Notes under the pieces: model-generated
The model's input: the letters and a program-made list of their open reading frames with translations, nothing else
What the model was told of the DNA's origin: nothing
Databases searched by the model: none
Origin: Silene conica
Lineage: Eukaryota; Streptophyta; Magnoliopsida; Caryophyllales; Caryophyllaceae
Assembly: GCA_029255685.2 (NCBI GenBank)
Contig: CM055320.2
Coordinates: 8,356,614-8,420,613, forward strand
Direction of reading: 5' to 3'
Length of the DNA stretch: 64,000 nucleotides
Program-made: the position numbers and the translations under genes
Shown: piece by piece, positions 45,656 to 56,191 of the stretch
Layout: every line of letters begins with the position of its first letter
Numbering within the stretch: position 1 is the stretch's first letter

Positions 45656-48600
45656 ATCTAACCCCCTAAAAAGAAGTTTCGTCCTCGAAACTTGAATTTC
45701 AAACATAAGATCAAAACAAGGTAAGAATTACAAGTGATCATCAACGAAAGCCATCTCGGAATCCTAACCGCTGCGCACTCTGATCCTTATCAACACTCAA
45801 CCATAAAGAGGTATCTCACATCCTCAAAGTTATAATCATATTCACACACTATACAACCTCAAAAGAAATATCAAACTCATACTCACAACCCAAAATAATC
45901 ATTTATCTCAATACGATCTAGTTATCATAAAACCACAATGTTTTCACACATGCATCACCTTTAAGCATGTGGTTAACACTCACAAACACCATTACATCTC
46001 ACATACTAACTCATCAAGGTTTCCTCACTTTCACCAAACTCACTCAAAACCATTAAGTAGTACACTCATCAATGTGTACTCTTTCATCTCATGAACTAAC
46101 TAACTTTTAGTCCTCATACTCCAAACATTACTCCACCATCATTCACCATCATTAAACAACATATATAACCTCTCAAAAACTTATTACTATTTCTCCAAGT
46201 CCAAATCACTTTCAACTAACACTTCAATTATAGTTTACTATTCACCACACAAATCCGGCATTGACCAAAACCTCAAACAGATAATCTCAAAGCTATAAAA
46301 CTCTTCCAAATAAGCAAACTCTTCTATTCATGTGTGCCATTAAAATTATAGCTACCAAATTTCCTCAAAGTTGGTAGCGCTTACTTTCATATACACTCTT
46401 AACCTCAAAAAGGCTTAATATAAACTCTCGATAATTCTCTATATATGTCTAGTATCCAAAGTCATCAATCTCAAACCTCAATCTCACCACCTAATCATCA
46501 GTCACACTCGCAAGATCCAATCATTATCTTTGAAAACTTATCATCAATAACGCATTTCCATCAAAGCGTAACAACATCACTATCAAATCTCATCACCCAT
46601 TCTCATATAAAAACTAAGCTTATAACCTCAATTCATAGTCATGGTTTACTATCCATGAGTATCATCTTACCATTAAGAATCCACCAAAACATTGTACAAA
46701 GCTATGTCCATCAAAATAATAACACCCTTAAACTTTCAAACCTCAAAAAAGACCTTTAACACTACTTCTCCAAAACTTTGTATGTCATCCAAATTAATAC
46801 TCTCTTTCAACAAATGTTACTATGCTCTCAAACTCCAATAGCCAAACATCAAACTCACAGATCTAACATTACTCCCAAAAGGATTCAAGCTTCCACTACG
46901 AGATGATCACAAGTAGCTCTAAAGATATTTCAAACATTTTCAAGTTACCATACAAGAATAAATAACTTATAAACCAAAACAAAATATATTTGTGCAATAC
47001 CACAAAGCAACAAAAACATAGTTTTTGAAAGTATAAGCTCAAAGATAAATCAATGTAAAGAGGATAATTACAAAAGTTCAAAGAAGAAGGAACTTGAGTT
47101 GAAATAAATAACAAATAGAGAGTAACAATAGATAAAATAGACAGAGGACAAAGATAAATAAGAAAATTTTGGTCTAAAGGCTTAAATAAAAGAGGTATGG
47201 TCGACACGTGCATGGATGACAAGAATAGCCGACTCCAAAACAAATTTATAAACACCAAGACGACACTTCAAGATAATATAAATAAAGCACGATAACCAGG
47301 GTCTTACAATTCTCGTACAATCATCACTCAAGGTCACAACGTCTCGGAACATCCTTTCAACATATCTCCATAATACCTCAACAGCAACAAACATCTACAC
47401 AAATCCCCTTTACCATCACTAACTACATTCCTCAAATTATCAACTCTCAAGATCATCAACTCTCATGACCATCAACTCTCAACTCCTTTCACTCTCAAGA
47501 ACTCCATCTAATAAAATTAAAGAATCAATCCATAACAATTTTTATACCCTCAAAAGATGAACACCTCAATCCATTATAAAAAACGTCAACACGATCGTTC
47601 ACTAAGTCAACGCTAACTCTTTAACATTAACATCTCACAAGCCCATAAATTACAGTTCATCTCTCTCACTCAATCCTTTAAAATGTACAACCATTAAATA
47701 TCTCCTCAACGGATAAACCATAAATCTTTCATAACTCATTATAAATCCTCGAAGATTCTTATTCCTCAAATATGATATTCCAATTAAAGACAAGCATAGT
47801 CTCCAAAATTCCCAACGTGCACAATCTAAACTCTATGATAACATTCAAACCGTTTCCAGCATTCTATCCTCGATTCATAAATAACTCACATCACTTTTCC
47901 TTTAACACAAGACGAAAATCCAAAAATTTAACCATTGAGCGCATACGCCACGATATTCCCAAAATAAGATCATAAAATAAATCCACTCATTATGTCTCTC
48001 ACTTCCATTAAAACTATAAAACCGCAATTAAACGTCTTATGCCACATATCATTCACTCACTCTCTATCCTCAAAAAAGAATTCCTCAAACACACAAAGAA
48101 CTTAACATCCACTTATCCCAAATAAAACTTCATCTTATCAACAACTATTCCCAAAATAAACTTCATCTCAACAAACTCTAATCCCATAGTTAACTTCTTC
48201 TTAACAACCTCAAATCTCAAATTAAATCCCTCGTTACCAACTCATAAATTGCACTTTTCTTTCATACCTGAACATCCCAATCTGCCAAACCATCATAACT
48301 TGATGCCTCAAAAACCATAAGGGGATCAACCTCAAAATCACCGTAAACAAGGACGATGTCACCAAATGATCCAAAAGGATGAAAGTACGATAAGAGTAAA
48401 GCTCGGGTTATCAAGAAAAAGTTTTGACCAACATATAACCAAAAAAAAGACATGTAAGACGTATCATGCAAAAGACATTTTCAGAATTAACCGTCTTTAA
48501 AATCAACAGAGCATGCTCGAAAAAGTTATACATGAACAACAAATTTTTGTACAATTAATGATGAAACATAACATTAAGTCATGAACAACACAATATATAA

Positions 48601-48978
48601 ACTGTAGATTTGATTAAATTAAAAACGATGAACATTAAGACATAAACAAATAAATAACGCAAATAACACAATTATTAATTAAACGAAACATTAACGCATA
48701 ATAAAACAAGTAGATGAATTATACATTCAATACATTAAATAACGATATGAAACATAAAGGACAACAAACAACAGTTACTCTTGCTTGTGACGGGTCGGGT
48801 GGAGAGACGGATAATGACACTCACAAAACGAATAGGGAACAAGGTGGGGCACCCCATGTGCTTTCCTCTCTCTCCTCTAAATGGGCCTTTTGTGAGACAA
48901 AATGGTATCCGTCTTCTCCTTGTGACGGATACCCTCCGTCTACAATGAGAATTTGTGAACAAACAAATACATGAGCAC
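45656..48978 (-). other. LARD-2 interior, left part; polypurine tract at its left edge
   Basis: The minus strand has a purine tract (TTTTTAGGGGG) at 45656-45671 immediately before the LTR. The rest is strongly A/C-rich on the plus strand with many CTCAAA and CATCA words. Scattered short frames are compositional. No domain recognised. Confidence 0.7.
48763..48966. mobile_element. Short MITE, 186 bp, TSD AACAAACAA
   Basis: 48772-48957 lies between perfect 9-bp AACAAACAA copies (48763-48771 and 48958-48966). Ends are loosely inverted (CAGTTACTCTTGCTTGTGAC and, inward from the right, CACAAATTCTCATTGTAGAC). A 9-bp duplication suggests a Mutator-type MITE. It carries repeated GTGACGG/CCGTC words. 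Confidence 0.6.
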
Positions 48979-50226
48979 TGATGAGTCATATTTACATACA
49001 CTTTTATGCTTCCCCTTAGATGTTTTTGAGACGGTTTGTGATATTATATGACATTTTATATGCCGTTTCAGTGAGATTGTCGATACTTCCGCCTTTTTAT
49101 GTTTTAATGCAGGATGAGTGCATTTGCGGAACAAGTTGGTGTACTAAGGCATCACGAGAGTCGACAAGGCGGAGTACAAGGGGATCCCAAGAGATTCTAG
49201 GAAGTTTGGAGAAGAATCGAGGAAGAAAAGAGCTGAAAAAGGCCATTTGACGAAGACCCTCGATCGAGGGAGTGATGTCCTCGATCGAGGGGGGGTCCTC
49301 GATCGAGGGAGTGACATCCTCGATCGAGGAACCCGTCGCAGGAATTTATTTCCGCTTTTTCCTTATTTCGACTTTCCTTATTTTTTATAAATAAGGGCTC
49401 GATAACCTAGTTTTTCTTACCTTTTATTCAACACACTACTTTAGATCTAGCTTTTCTCATCATCATTTTCCGGATTAATTCATACTTTGTTCTTAATCTT
49501 TCCTTGCTAATTACTACGGTATTACTATTTCTTGTTCAATTTAATTCATTCAAGTTTTTATGCTTTTTATTCCTTGTTATTATTTATCATCTTCAATCAT
49601 GTTTTCAATCCTCTTTATTGTTATTGTTATTAGATTCAATATGTGTAGCTAATTTCTTAATCTAGGATGAAGGGGATCCAAGTATATTAAAAAGGGAATG
49701 TTAATTGATTGCTAGTAAAATCGCAAGGATTGTTGTTTGATTATTGTTCTTTTTCTAATTAATTGATTTAGGCCTGAATTGATAATTAGTGTAGCAAATT
49801 AGTTCTTTCACCGATCGGGTTAGAATTGATATAGGCTGCGATAATCAAATAGGTTGATTCTAATAATAGCGATCGCATGTTAGTTTTTAACCTAAAGAAC
49901 ACAATAGTATTGACCAATCTTGTGACCTTGAATAATCCGATTGAACTAGTGATTAATTAAGAATCCCAATAAAGTATACTTGGTGACCCGGAATTCCTAG
50001 ACTTTTAATATCTCTGTTACACATCCTTTATTTCAATTGTTTTTAGTTATTAGTCAAAACAAACAAACCAAAACCCCGTAAAACTGTTACTTTTAGACTT
50101 AATCACCATTAGCAAACCGTTTATTACCGCCTCCCTGTGGATTCGATACCTGTCTTACCACTAGCTATTCTGTTAGTATTGAGATAGTTTTACTTTGATT
50201 AAGGCGATACGACTTAAGCCTTATCA
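48979..50226 (+). repeat. Athila 5' LTR with four CCTCGATCGAGG palindromes
   Basis: 1248 bp, TGATGAG...CTTATCA. Palindromes at 49258, 49279, 49297 and 49318, just upstream of the TATA box. Confidence 0.95.
49386..49393 (+). promoter_or_regulatory. TATA box of the Athila LTR promoter
   Basis: TATAAATA about 60 bp downstream of the palindrome cluster. The same site is at 59791-59798 in the 3' LTR. Confidence 0.6.
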
Positions 50227-50230
50227 ATTT

Positions 50231-50248
50231 TGGCGCCGTTGCCGGGGA
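50231..50248 (+). other. Athila primer-binding site (tRNA-Asp)
   Basis: TGGCGCCGTTGCCGGGGA, an 18-base match to the complement of the plant tRNA-Asp 3' end including CCA, four bases after the LTR. Confidence 0.9.
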
Positions 50249-50348
50249 GGCAACAATTTTCTGTTTGTTTTTTGTTAATTTTGTCTTTTGTCTCAAGGGA
50301 CTTCCGTTCCTTGAGACCGCTCTCATTCTTTTCTTGTTAGTTTCGTGT

Positions 50349-51422
50349 ATGCCCAGGTCGAACAGGTCTGAACTCCTTACACCAAATTCAGAACCTGAGA
50401 GGAGATTTCGGAATAGACGAAAGCATAACAGAGAAGTTGGTCAAGTAGAAGGCTTGAGTATACTTGACGGAGACGCAGAGCACTCAAATACTTCAGAAAA
50501 TCTGTCCTTTGACGAGGACACCTTATTTTTTGAAACAGAACAAATTACTTCAACTCTTAAAATGCCTACTTTAGCAAGTCATTCAGAACCCACCTTGGAT
50601 TCTATTCCAAAGGGGTTTAAGCTCCCTAGTACTGATGAAGGAACATTTGAAATCAAACCATCCTACATCAATCTAGTGGAGCGAAATCTCTTTGGAGGAA
50701 AACCTGGTGAGGATCCTGCTCATCACATGGAAAAATTTGTTACTTACTGCTGTTCTATCCCTTTGATTACAGGAGTAACTCAAGATCAGGTGAAACAAAC
50801 TTTGTTTCCTTTCTCCCTGAAAGATGATGCAGCGGAATGGCTGAGAGAGTTGGATATGACTGATATCACTGATTGGAACTCCTTGGCTCTTGTATTCTAC
50901 AAGAGATACTTCCCTCCACAGAAAACCAATAACTTGAGAAGCCAGATCACAAGTTTCAAGCAGTCTCCTACCGAGGACTTGAACGAGGCATTTGTGCGAT
51001 TCAAGAAGTTGATTAGATCTGTTCCCCATCATGGCTTTGAGAAGTGGTTCCTTTGCAACCAGTTTTACAACGGGTTGTTTGATGACCATAGAGCCCTCCT
51101 AGATTCTTCTGCTAATGGGAGGTTTCAGAACAACACGAATGATGATGCCGCGTGGAAGCTTATTGAGGAGATGGCTACTCACACTGCCGAGTATGGAAAC
51201 CCGAGGGGAGCTACTAGAGGAAGTGGCTCAGATAGTGCAGTTGCAGCTCAGTTAGAAGCCCTTACTGCTAAGATTGCTGAGATGCAAACAACACAATCTT
51301 TGGGAAATAAGCAGACGGTTAATGCTATGTATCAGCAGGAGGAACTTTGTGCTCGTTGTGGACTTGAGGGTCATGGTGCGGCTGAGTGTTTGAGCACCTT
51401 AGAACAAGTGAATGCCTTCTAA
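50349..51422 (+). CDS. Athila Gag with CCHC knuckle, ending at an in-frame TAA
   Basis: Starts at the ATG 50349; the frame is open further upstream but only from a TTG within the leader. The protein of 357 residues contains a retrotransposon Gag core (FFPFSLKDDAAEWL-type segment and a following YKRYFPPQKT) and a CCHC knuckle (CARCGLEGHGAAEC). Gag assembles the cytoplasmic particle and binds element RNA. The TAA at 51420-51422 comes seven codons after a point where the same frame continues as Gln/Asn-rich linker and protease. It is a likely CAA-to-TAA mutation, or a read-through stop. Confidence 0.9.
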   Translation: MPRSNRSELLTPNSEPERRFRNRRKHNREVGQVEGLSILDGDAEHSNTSENLSFDEDTLFFETEQITSTLKMPTLASHSEPTLDSIPKGFKLPSTDEGTFEIKPSYINLVERNLFGGKPGEDPAHHMEKFVTYCCSIPLITGVTQDQVKQTLFPFSLKDDAAEWLRELDMTDITDWNSLALVFYKRYFPPQKTNNLRSQITSFKQSPTEDLNEAFVRFKKLIRSVPHHGFEKWFLCNQFYNGLFDDHRALLDSSANGRFQNNTNDDAAWKLIEEMATHTAEYGNPRGATRGSGSDSAVAAQLEALTAKIAEMQTTQSLGNKQTVNAMYQQEELCARCGLEGHGAAECLSTLEQVNAF

Positions 51423-53018
51423 TCTTATAGGCAAGGCAATCCTTATTCTAACTTTTACAATGAGAGGACCAAGGAACATCCGTTCCTTCAATGGGGTAAT
51501 CAGAATGTGCAGAATCCACAGTCTCAACAACCATCGAGTTCGAACTATGTTATTCCTCAAAATCGGGGAAATCAACAAGGAGGTTACAATAGACAACCTC
51601 AAGGAGGAAATCAGTACCACAATCAACGTCAACAACAATTTCAACCACCGCAAGCTCCTCCACAAGCTCCAAACAATGATTTTGCTGAAATGAAAGCTAT
51701 GTTGCAGCAAAGTTTGCAAATTCAACAAAAGCAAACTACTCAGATTTCCGAGCTCATAGCCCATAACAAGATGCTAGATACTCAAGTTGCTCAATTAGCG
51801 GGACAAAATCCCTCTAAACAACCGGGTCAACTTCCTCCCCAAGGGAAGCAACCTCATGAGCAAGCCCATGCAATTCATTTGAGGAGTGGTACATCATATC
51901 CGGGCCCGGAAACGCCGCTTGAGAAACCAGAGATACCCTACATGCATCCCAAAGCTTGGGGTAACTTAGCTTTAAGTGATGATGAGGGTGATGAGTCCCA
52001 TGGGACGGAGGAAAGCCAAGAAAAACATGAGAAAGTGGTCTCTCGACCAAATTCCAAGGTCCTAGATCGAGGAACTGCTGTCCTAGATCGAGGAACCAAA
52101 GAAAAAAATGCACAGCTACGCTCTAAGGGGTCCCTCGATCGAGGAGGTGAAGCCCTCGATCGAGGAGACCAGGCCCTCGATCGAGGAGGTGTTGACCTCG
52201 ATCGAGGAGCGTCCCCCTCCGGTGAAAATGGAAAAAATGATAACCCAAAACCCAAAGCTCCCGAACCCATTCCTATTTCACTTCCCTTTCCTCATAGACA
52301 ACATAAGACCAAATTGGACCAACAATTTGGTCGATTTATGGAAGTCGTGAAGAATTTGCAAGTGAATGTACCTTTTACGGAGTTGATTACTCAAGTTCCA
52401 GCTTATGCAAAGTTCATGAAGGATATTTTGACTAGGAAGCGGTCATTCAATGAAGCCGAAACAGTTGCCTTTACTGGAGAATGCAGCGCCGTTTTAAAAA
52501 GTCAATCACCTCCTAAGCTTAAGGATCCAGGGAGTTTTTCTATCCCTTGTCATATAGGTCGTTTGTCAATTGATAAAGCCCTTTGCGATTTAGGGGCCAG
52601 TGTTAGCGTTATGCCATATTCCATTTGTCAAAAGTTAAATATGGGTCAATTGAGTGTCACAAACATGACCTTACAAATGGCCGATAGATCCGTTAAGCAC
52701 CCCATAGGTGTCTTAGAGGATGTACCGGTTAGAGTTGGGAAGTTTTTCATTCCCGTTGACTTTGTTGTACTTGATATAGCTGAGGATGCCCATGTGCCTA
52801 TTATTTTAGGTAGACCCTTCCTTCATACTGCGGGGGCAATCATAGATGTTAAACGGGGGAGTTTAACACTAACCGTGGGGGATGATAAGATCACTTTCAA
52901 CTTGCATAATGCTTTAAAACGCCCCATGCTAGAGGAGACGTGTCATAGCATTGATGTAGTTGATCTTACTACTAGTGAGCATTATGTTTCAACAGGGACC
53001 CTCTGGAGATTGTCCTAA
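51423..53018 (+). pseudogene. Athila Gag linker and aspartic protease, cut off by a stop and a frameshift
   Basis: Same frame as gag. A Gln-rich linker (about 51500-51850) is followed by six LDRG repeats at 52061-52210 that are the translation of CCTCGATCGAGG-type DNA palindromes. The protease follows, with the active-site-like CDLGASVSVMP and the distal ILGRPFL. The canonical D-[ST]-G triad reads D-L-G here, as is common in Athila/Tat lineages. The frame ends at 53018. The pol frame (mod position of 52991) takes over about 25 bases earlier, so a 1-nt change lies near 52985-53000. Confidence 0.85.
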
Positions 53019-55564
53019 CCACAACCTCAGCTGAAGAAAGAGGCTCATGGAATCGGGAGGTTGTTGAGGTCGAGAAGCTACTAACGGGAGAAGAATGCAA
53101 GAACCCACAGGTTCTAAGTTTAGGTAACTCATCCAAAGTTTTTGAGGTAAAGAAACCTGATCTTAAACCTCTTCCTTCTCATCTTAAGTATGTTTTTCTT
53201 GACGATAAGGAGATGAACCCTGTAATTGTCAATGCTAACCTCACTGAAGGTCAACTTTCTGCTTTGTTGACCATCTTGAAATTACACAAAAAAGCCATTG
53301 GGTATAGCATTGACGATTTACAAGGTATTAGTCCTGATTTTTGTATGCACCGCATTCACCTGGAAGAATGTCACAAACCAAGTGCGCAAGGTCAGAGACG
53401 ATTGAACCCTCCTATGCAAGAGGTTGTGAGAAAAGAAGTTCAGAAATTGCTTGACGCAGTTTTGCAGCGTTGTGAGAAAAGTCATCTTGTGCTCAATTGG
53501 GAGAAGTGCCACTTCATGGTTACTGAAGGGGTGGTACTTGGTCACTTGGTATCTGGAAAAGGCATCCAAGTGGATAAGGCAAAAGTTGAGGTGGTTGAGA
53601 AACTACCGTATCCGGTTAATGTCAAAGGCGTTCGAAGTTTCCTCGGTCACGCGGGATTCTATCGTCGTTTTATAAAAGATTTTTCTAAACTTGCTCAACC
53701 TCTTACTCAGCTTCTTCACAAGGATGCTCCTTTTGAGTTTACTGATGCGTGTATTAAATCTTTTGACAGGATCAAGCAAGCTCTTATTTCAGCGCCGGTG
53801 ATCCAATCTCCCGATTGGACCCTACCCTTCGAAGTTATGTGTGATGCAAGTGACTATGCCATCGGAGCGGTCTTGGGGCAAAGAAAAGACAAAGCCTTAA
53901 ATGCCATATATTATGCCAGTAAGACCTTGGATAATGCACAGATCAACTATGCCACCACTGAAAAGGAGTTGCTTGCGGTAGTTTACTCATTGGATAAGTT
54001 TAGAGCCTACTTGGTAGGTTCTAAGGTTATTATTTACACCGATCACGCCGCGTTGAGATACTTGTTGGCCAAGAAGGAGGCCAAGCCGAGACTAATTCGA
54101 TGGATCTTGCTTCTGCAAGAGTTTGACTTGGAGATTCGAGATAAGCCAGGAGCAAAGAATGTGGTAGCTGACCACTTGTCACGTTTGAGATTTGAAGAGG
54201 GAGATCCAACACCCATTGATGATTCTTTCCCGGATGACCATCTCCTTGCTATCACTATCGACACACCTTGGTTCGCCGATTTTGCTAACTTCTTGGTGGG
54301 AGGGATTTTGCCTCCTGATTTGTCCTATCAACAAAAGAAGAAGTTTATGCACGATGTGAAGCGCTATTTCTGGGACGATCCATACTTGTTCCGAGAATGC
54401 GCTGATGGCATTTACAGGAGGTGTATCCCGAAGAGTGAGGTACATGCTATCCTTTCTCATTGTCATTCATCTTCTTATGGTGGTCATCATGGTCCCTCTA
54501 GGACCTTTGCTAAGGTAATACAATCGGGTTTCTTTTGGCCCACTATCTTGAAAGATGCTACTAGTTTTGTTCGTTCTTGTGATGCATGCCAAAGAACAGG
54601 TAATATTTCGCAAAGGCATGAGATGCCTCAAACTGGAATCTCCGAGGTGGAGATTTTTGATGTTTGGGGCATTGATTACCAAGGTCCGTTTCCTTCTTCT
54701 CATGGAAACCATTACATCTTAGTAGCCGTAGATTATGTTTCTAAATGGGTGGAGGCAATTGCCACCCCCACTTGTGATGCTAAATCTGTTATTAAGTTGT
54801 TTCAGAAAATCATCTTCCCACGGTTTGGAGTGCCCCGCGCGGTGATTAGTGATGGTGGAACGCATTTCAAAGAGCATCATCTTAACTCCTTGTTGAAGAA
54901 ATATGGAGTTACACACCGACGAGGATTAGCATACCATCCTCAAACCAGTGGGCAGGTGGAGGTTTCCAACCGAGAGTTGAAGCAGATCTTGGAGAAAGTG
55001 GTGAGCAAGAACAGGAAAGATTGGAGTCGGAAGCTTGATGACACCTTGTGGGCATACCGCACTGCCTACAAGACACCTATTGGAGCATCCCCATACCGAC
55101 TAGTCTACGGTAAATCATGCCACTTACCTGTGGAGTTGGAGTACAAAGCTATGTGGGCCATAAAGGAGCTAAATATGGACCTTTCACTGGCGGGTGAAAA
55201 GAGGTTGATGAAGCTGAACGAGCTCGATGAGTTCCGATTGCATGCCTACGATAGTGCTCAAGTCTACAAAGAACGAACCAAAAAGTGGCATGACAAGCAC
55301 ATTTTGCAACGAGAATTTCATGTTGGTGAGAAAGTTTTAATATTCAATTCTCGTTTGCGTTTGTTTCCAGGAAAACTGAAGAGTAGATGGTCTGGACCGT
55401 TCACTGTTGTTGAAGTGAACAAATTTGGGTCAGTTACACTGCAAACTGACAAGGGTGAGTATTTTAAAGTGAATGGTCAACGCTTGAAACTATACCATGA
55501 AGGTGCCTTCATTGGGGTAGTAGAAATCGTTGCCCTATTCACTTTTGAAAGTAACTTTGATTAG
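52991..55564 (+). pseudogene. Athila pol: RT remnant, RNase H and integrase
   Basis: Open from about 52991; first ATG at 53213. RT begins normally (HRIHLEE..., [21 protein letters not shown]). It then jumps at about 53457 straight to [17 protein letters not shown], so the fingers/palm with the catalytic Asp-Asp motif is missing in an in-frame deletion. RNase H is present ([34 protein letters not shown]). Integrase has the HHCC zinc domain, a catalytic triad at D488, D547 and E583 of the 53213 frame (35 residues between the last two), and a GPF-type C-terminal module. The protein could retain RNase H fold and integrase chemistry, but it cannot copy RNA to DNA. Confidence 0.9.
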
Positions 55565-56191
55565 AGGTAATACGGTCGTGCGGGACCGCTTAAACCAGCG
55601 CTATCGGGAGGCAGCCCGCGTTTTTTTTCAAGTTTCCTTAGTTTAGTGTTAGTTTCTTTGATTTCAGTTTTCGGTTACGTTTAATGGGTTTGTCAAGCTT
55701 TTGTTGCAGGGTGCGACGCTTTTGGAGTCATGAATTTGAAGAATAACGGGTTAAGTACTGCTAAGGGTCCCTAGATCGAGGTTTGAGTGGCCTAGATCGA
55801 GGAACTCTTGGCAAAAATTCAATTCCGTTAAAGCGTAAGTGAGGTCGTGAAAATTTTAGGTCCCTCGATCGAGGTAGTGACGTCCTCGATCGAGGAACTC
55901 TGTTTGAAATTTTTCCTCCTAATGTCGTAAGTTGGGGTCCAAATTTTTAAAGGTCCCTCGATCGAGGACCGCCAACCCTCGATCGAGGCGGGCGGTTCAG
56001 ACCGGTTTTTTTTCGCCTTCTTCAGCTTTGTTTCCCCAAACTTAATTCATTCTTCATATCTCTTCAATTTTTTCGCCTCTTTTCCCCTTTCTCTTCAATT
56101 CTCTTATCCCCAAATCCCCTTTGTGCTTATTTGTTCACTAATTCATCATCAACATCACATCTTTGCTAGATTCTAACAATTTTCTTGGAGG
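55565..56191 (+). other. Athila pol-ORF3 spacer with CCTCGATCGAGG-type palindromes
   Basis: Non-coding. Six palindrome copies in pairs between 55768 and 55989; the first two read CCTAGATCGAGG. Confidence 0.75.

Noticed and set aside
46445..46759. 104-codon frame in LARD-2 interior
   Set aside because: Ser/His/Thr/Ile-rich product of A/C-biased DNA with no domain or conserved start context.
53318..54916. Minus-strand frames under the Athila pol
   Set aside because: Shadows of the plus-strand integrase and RNase H frame.
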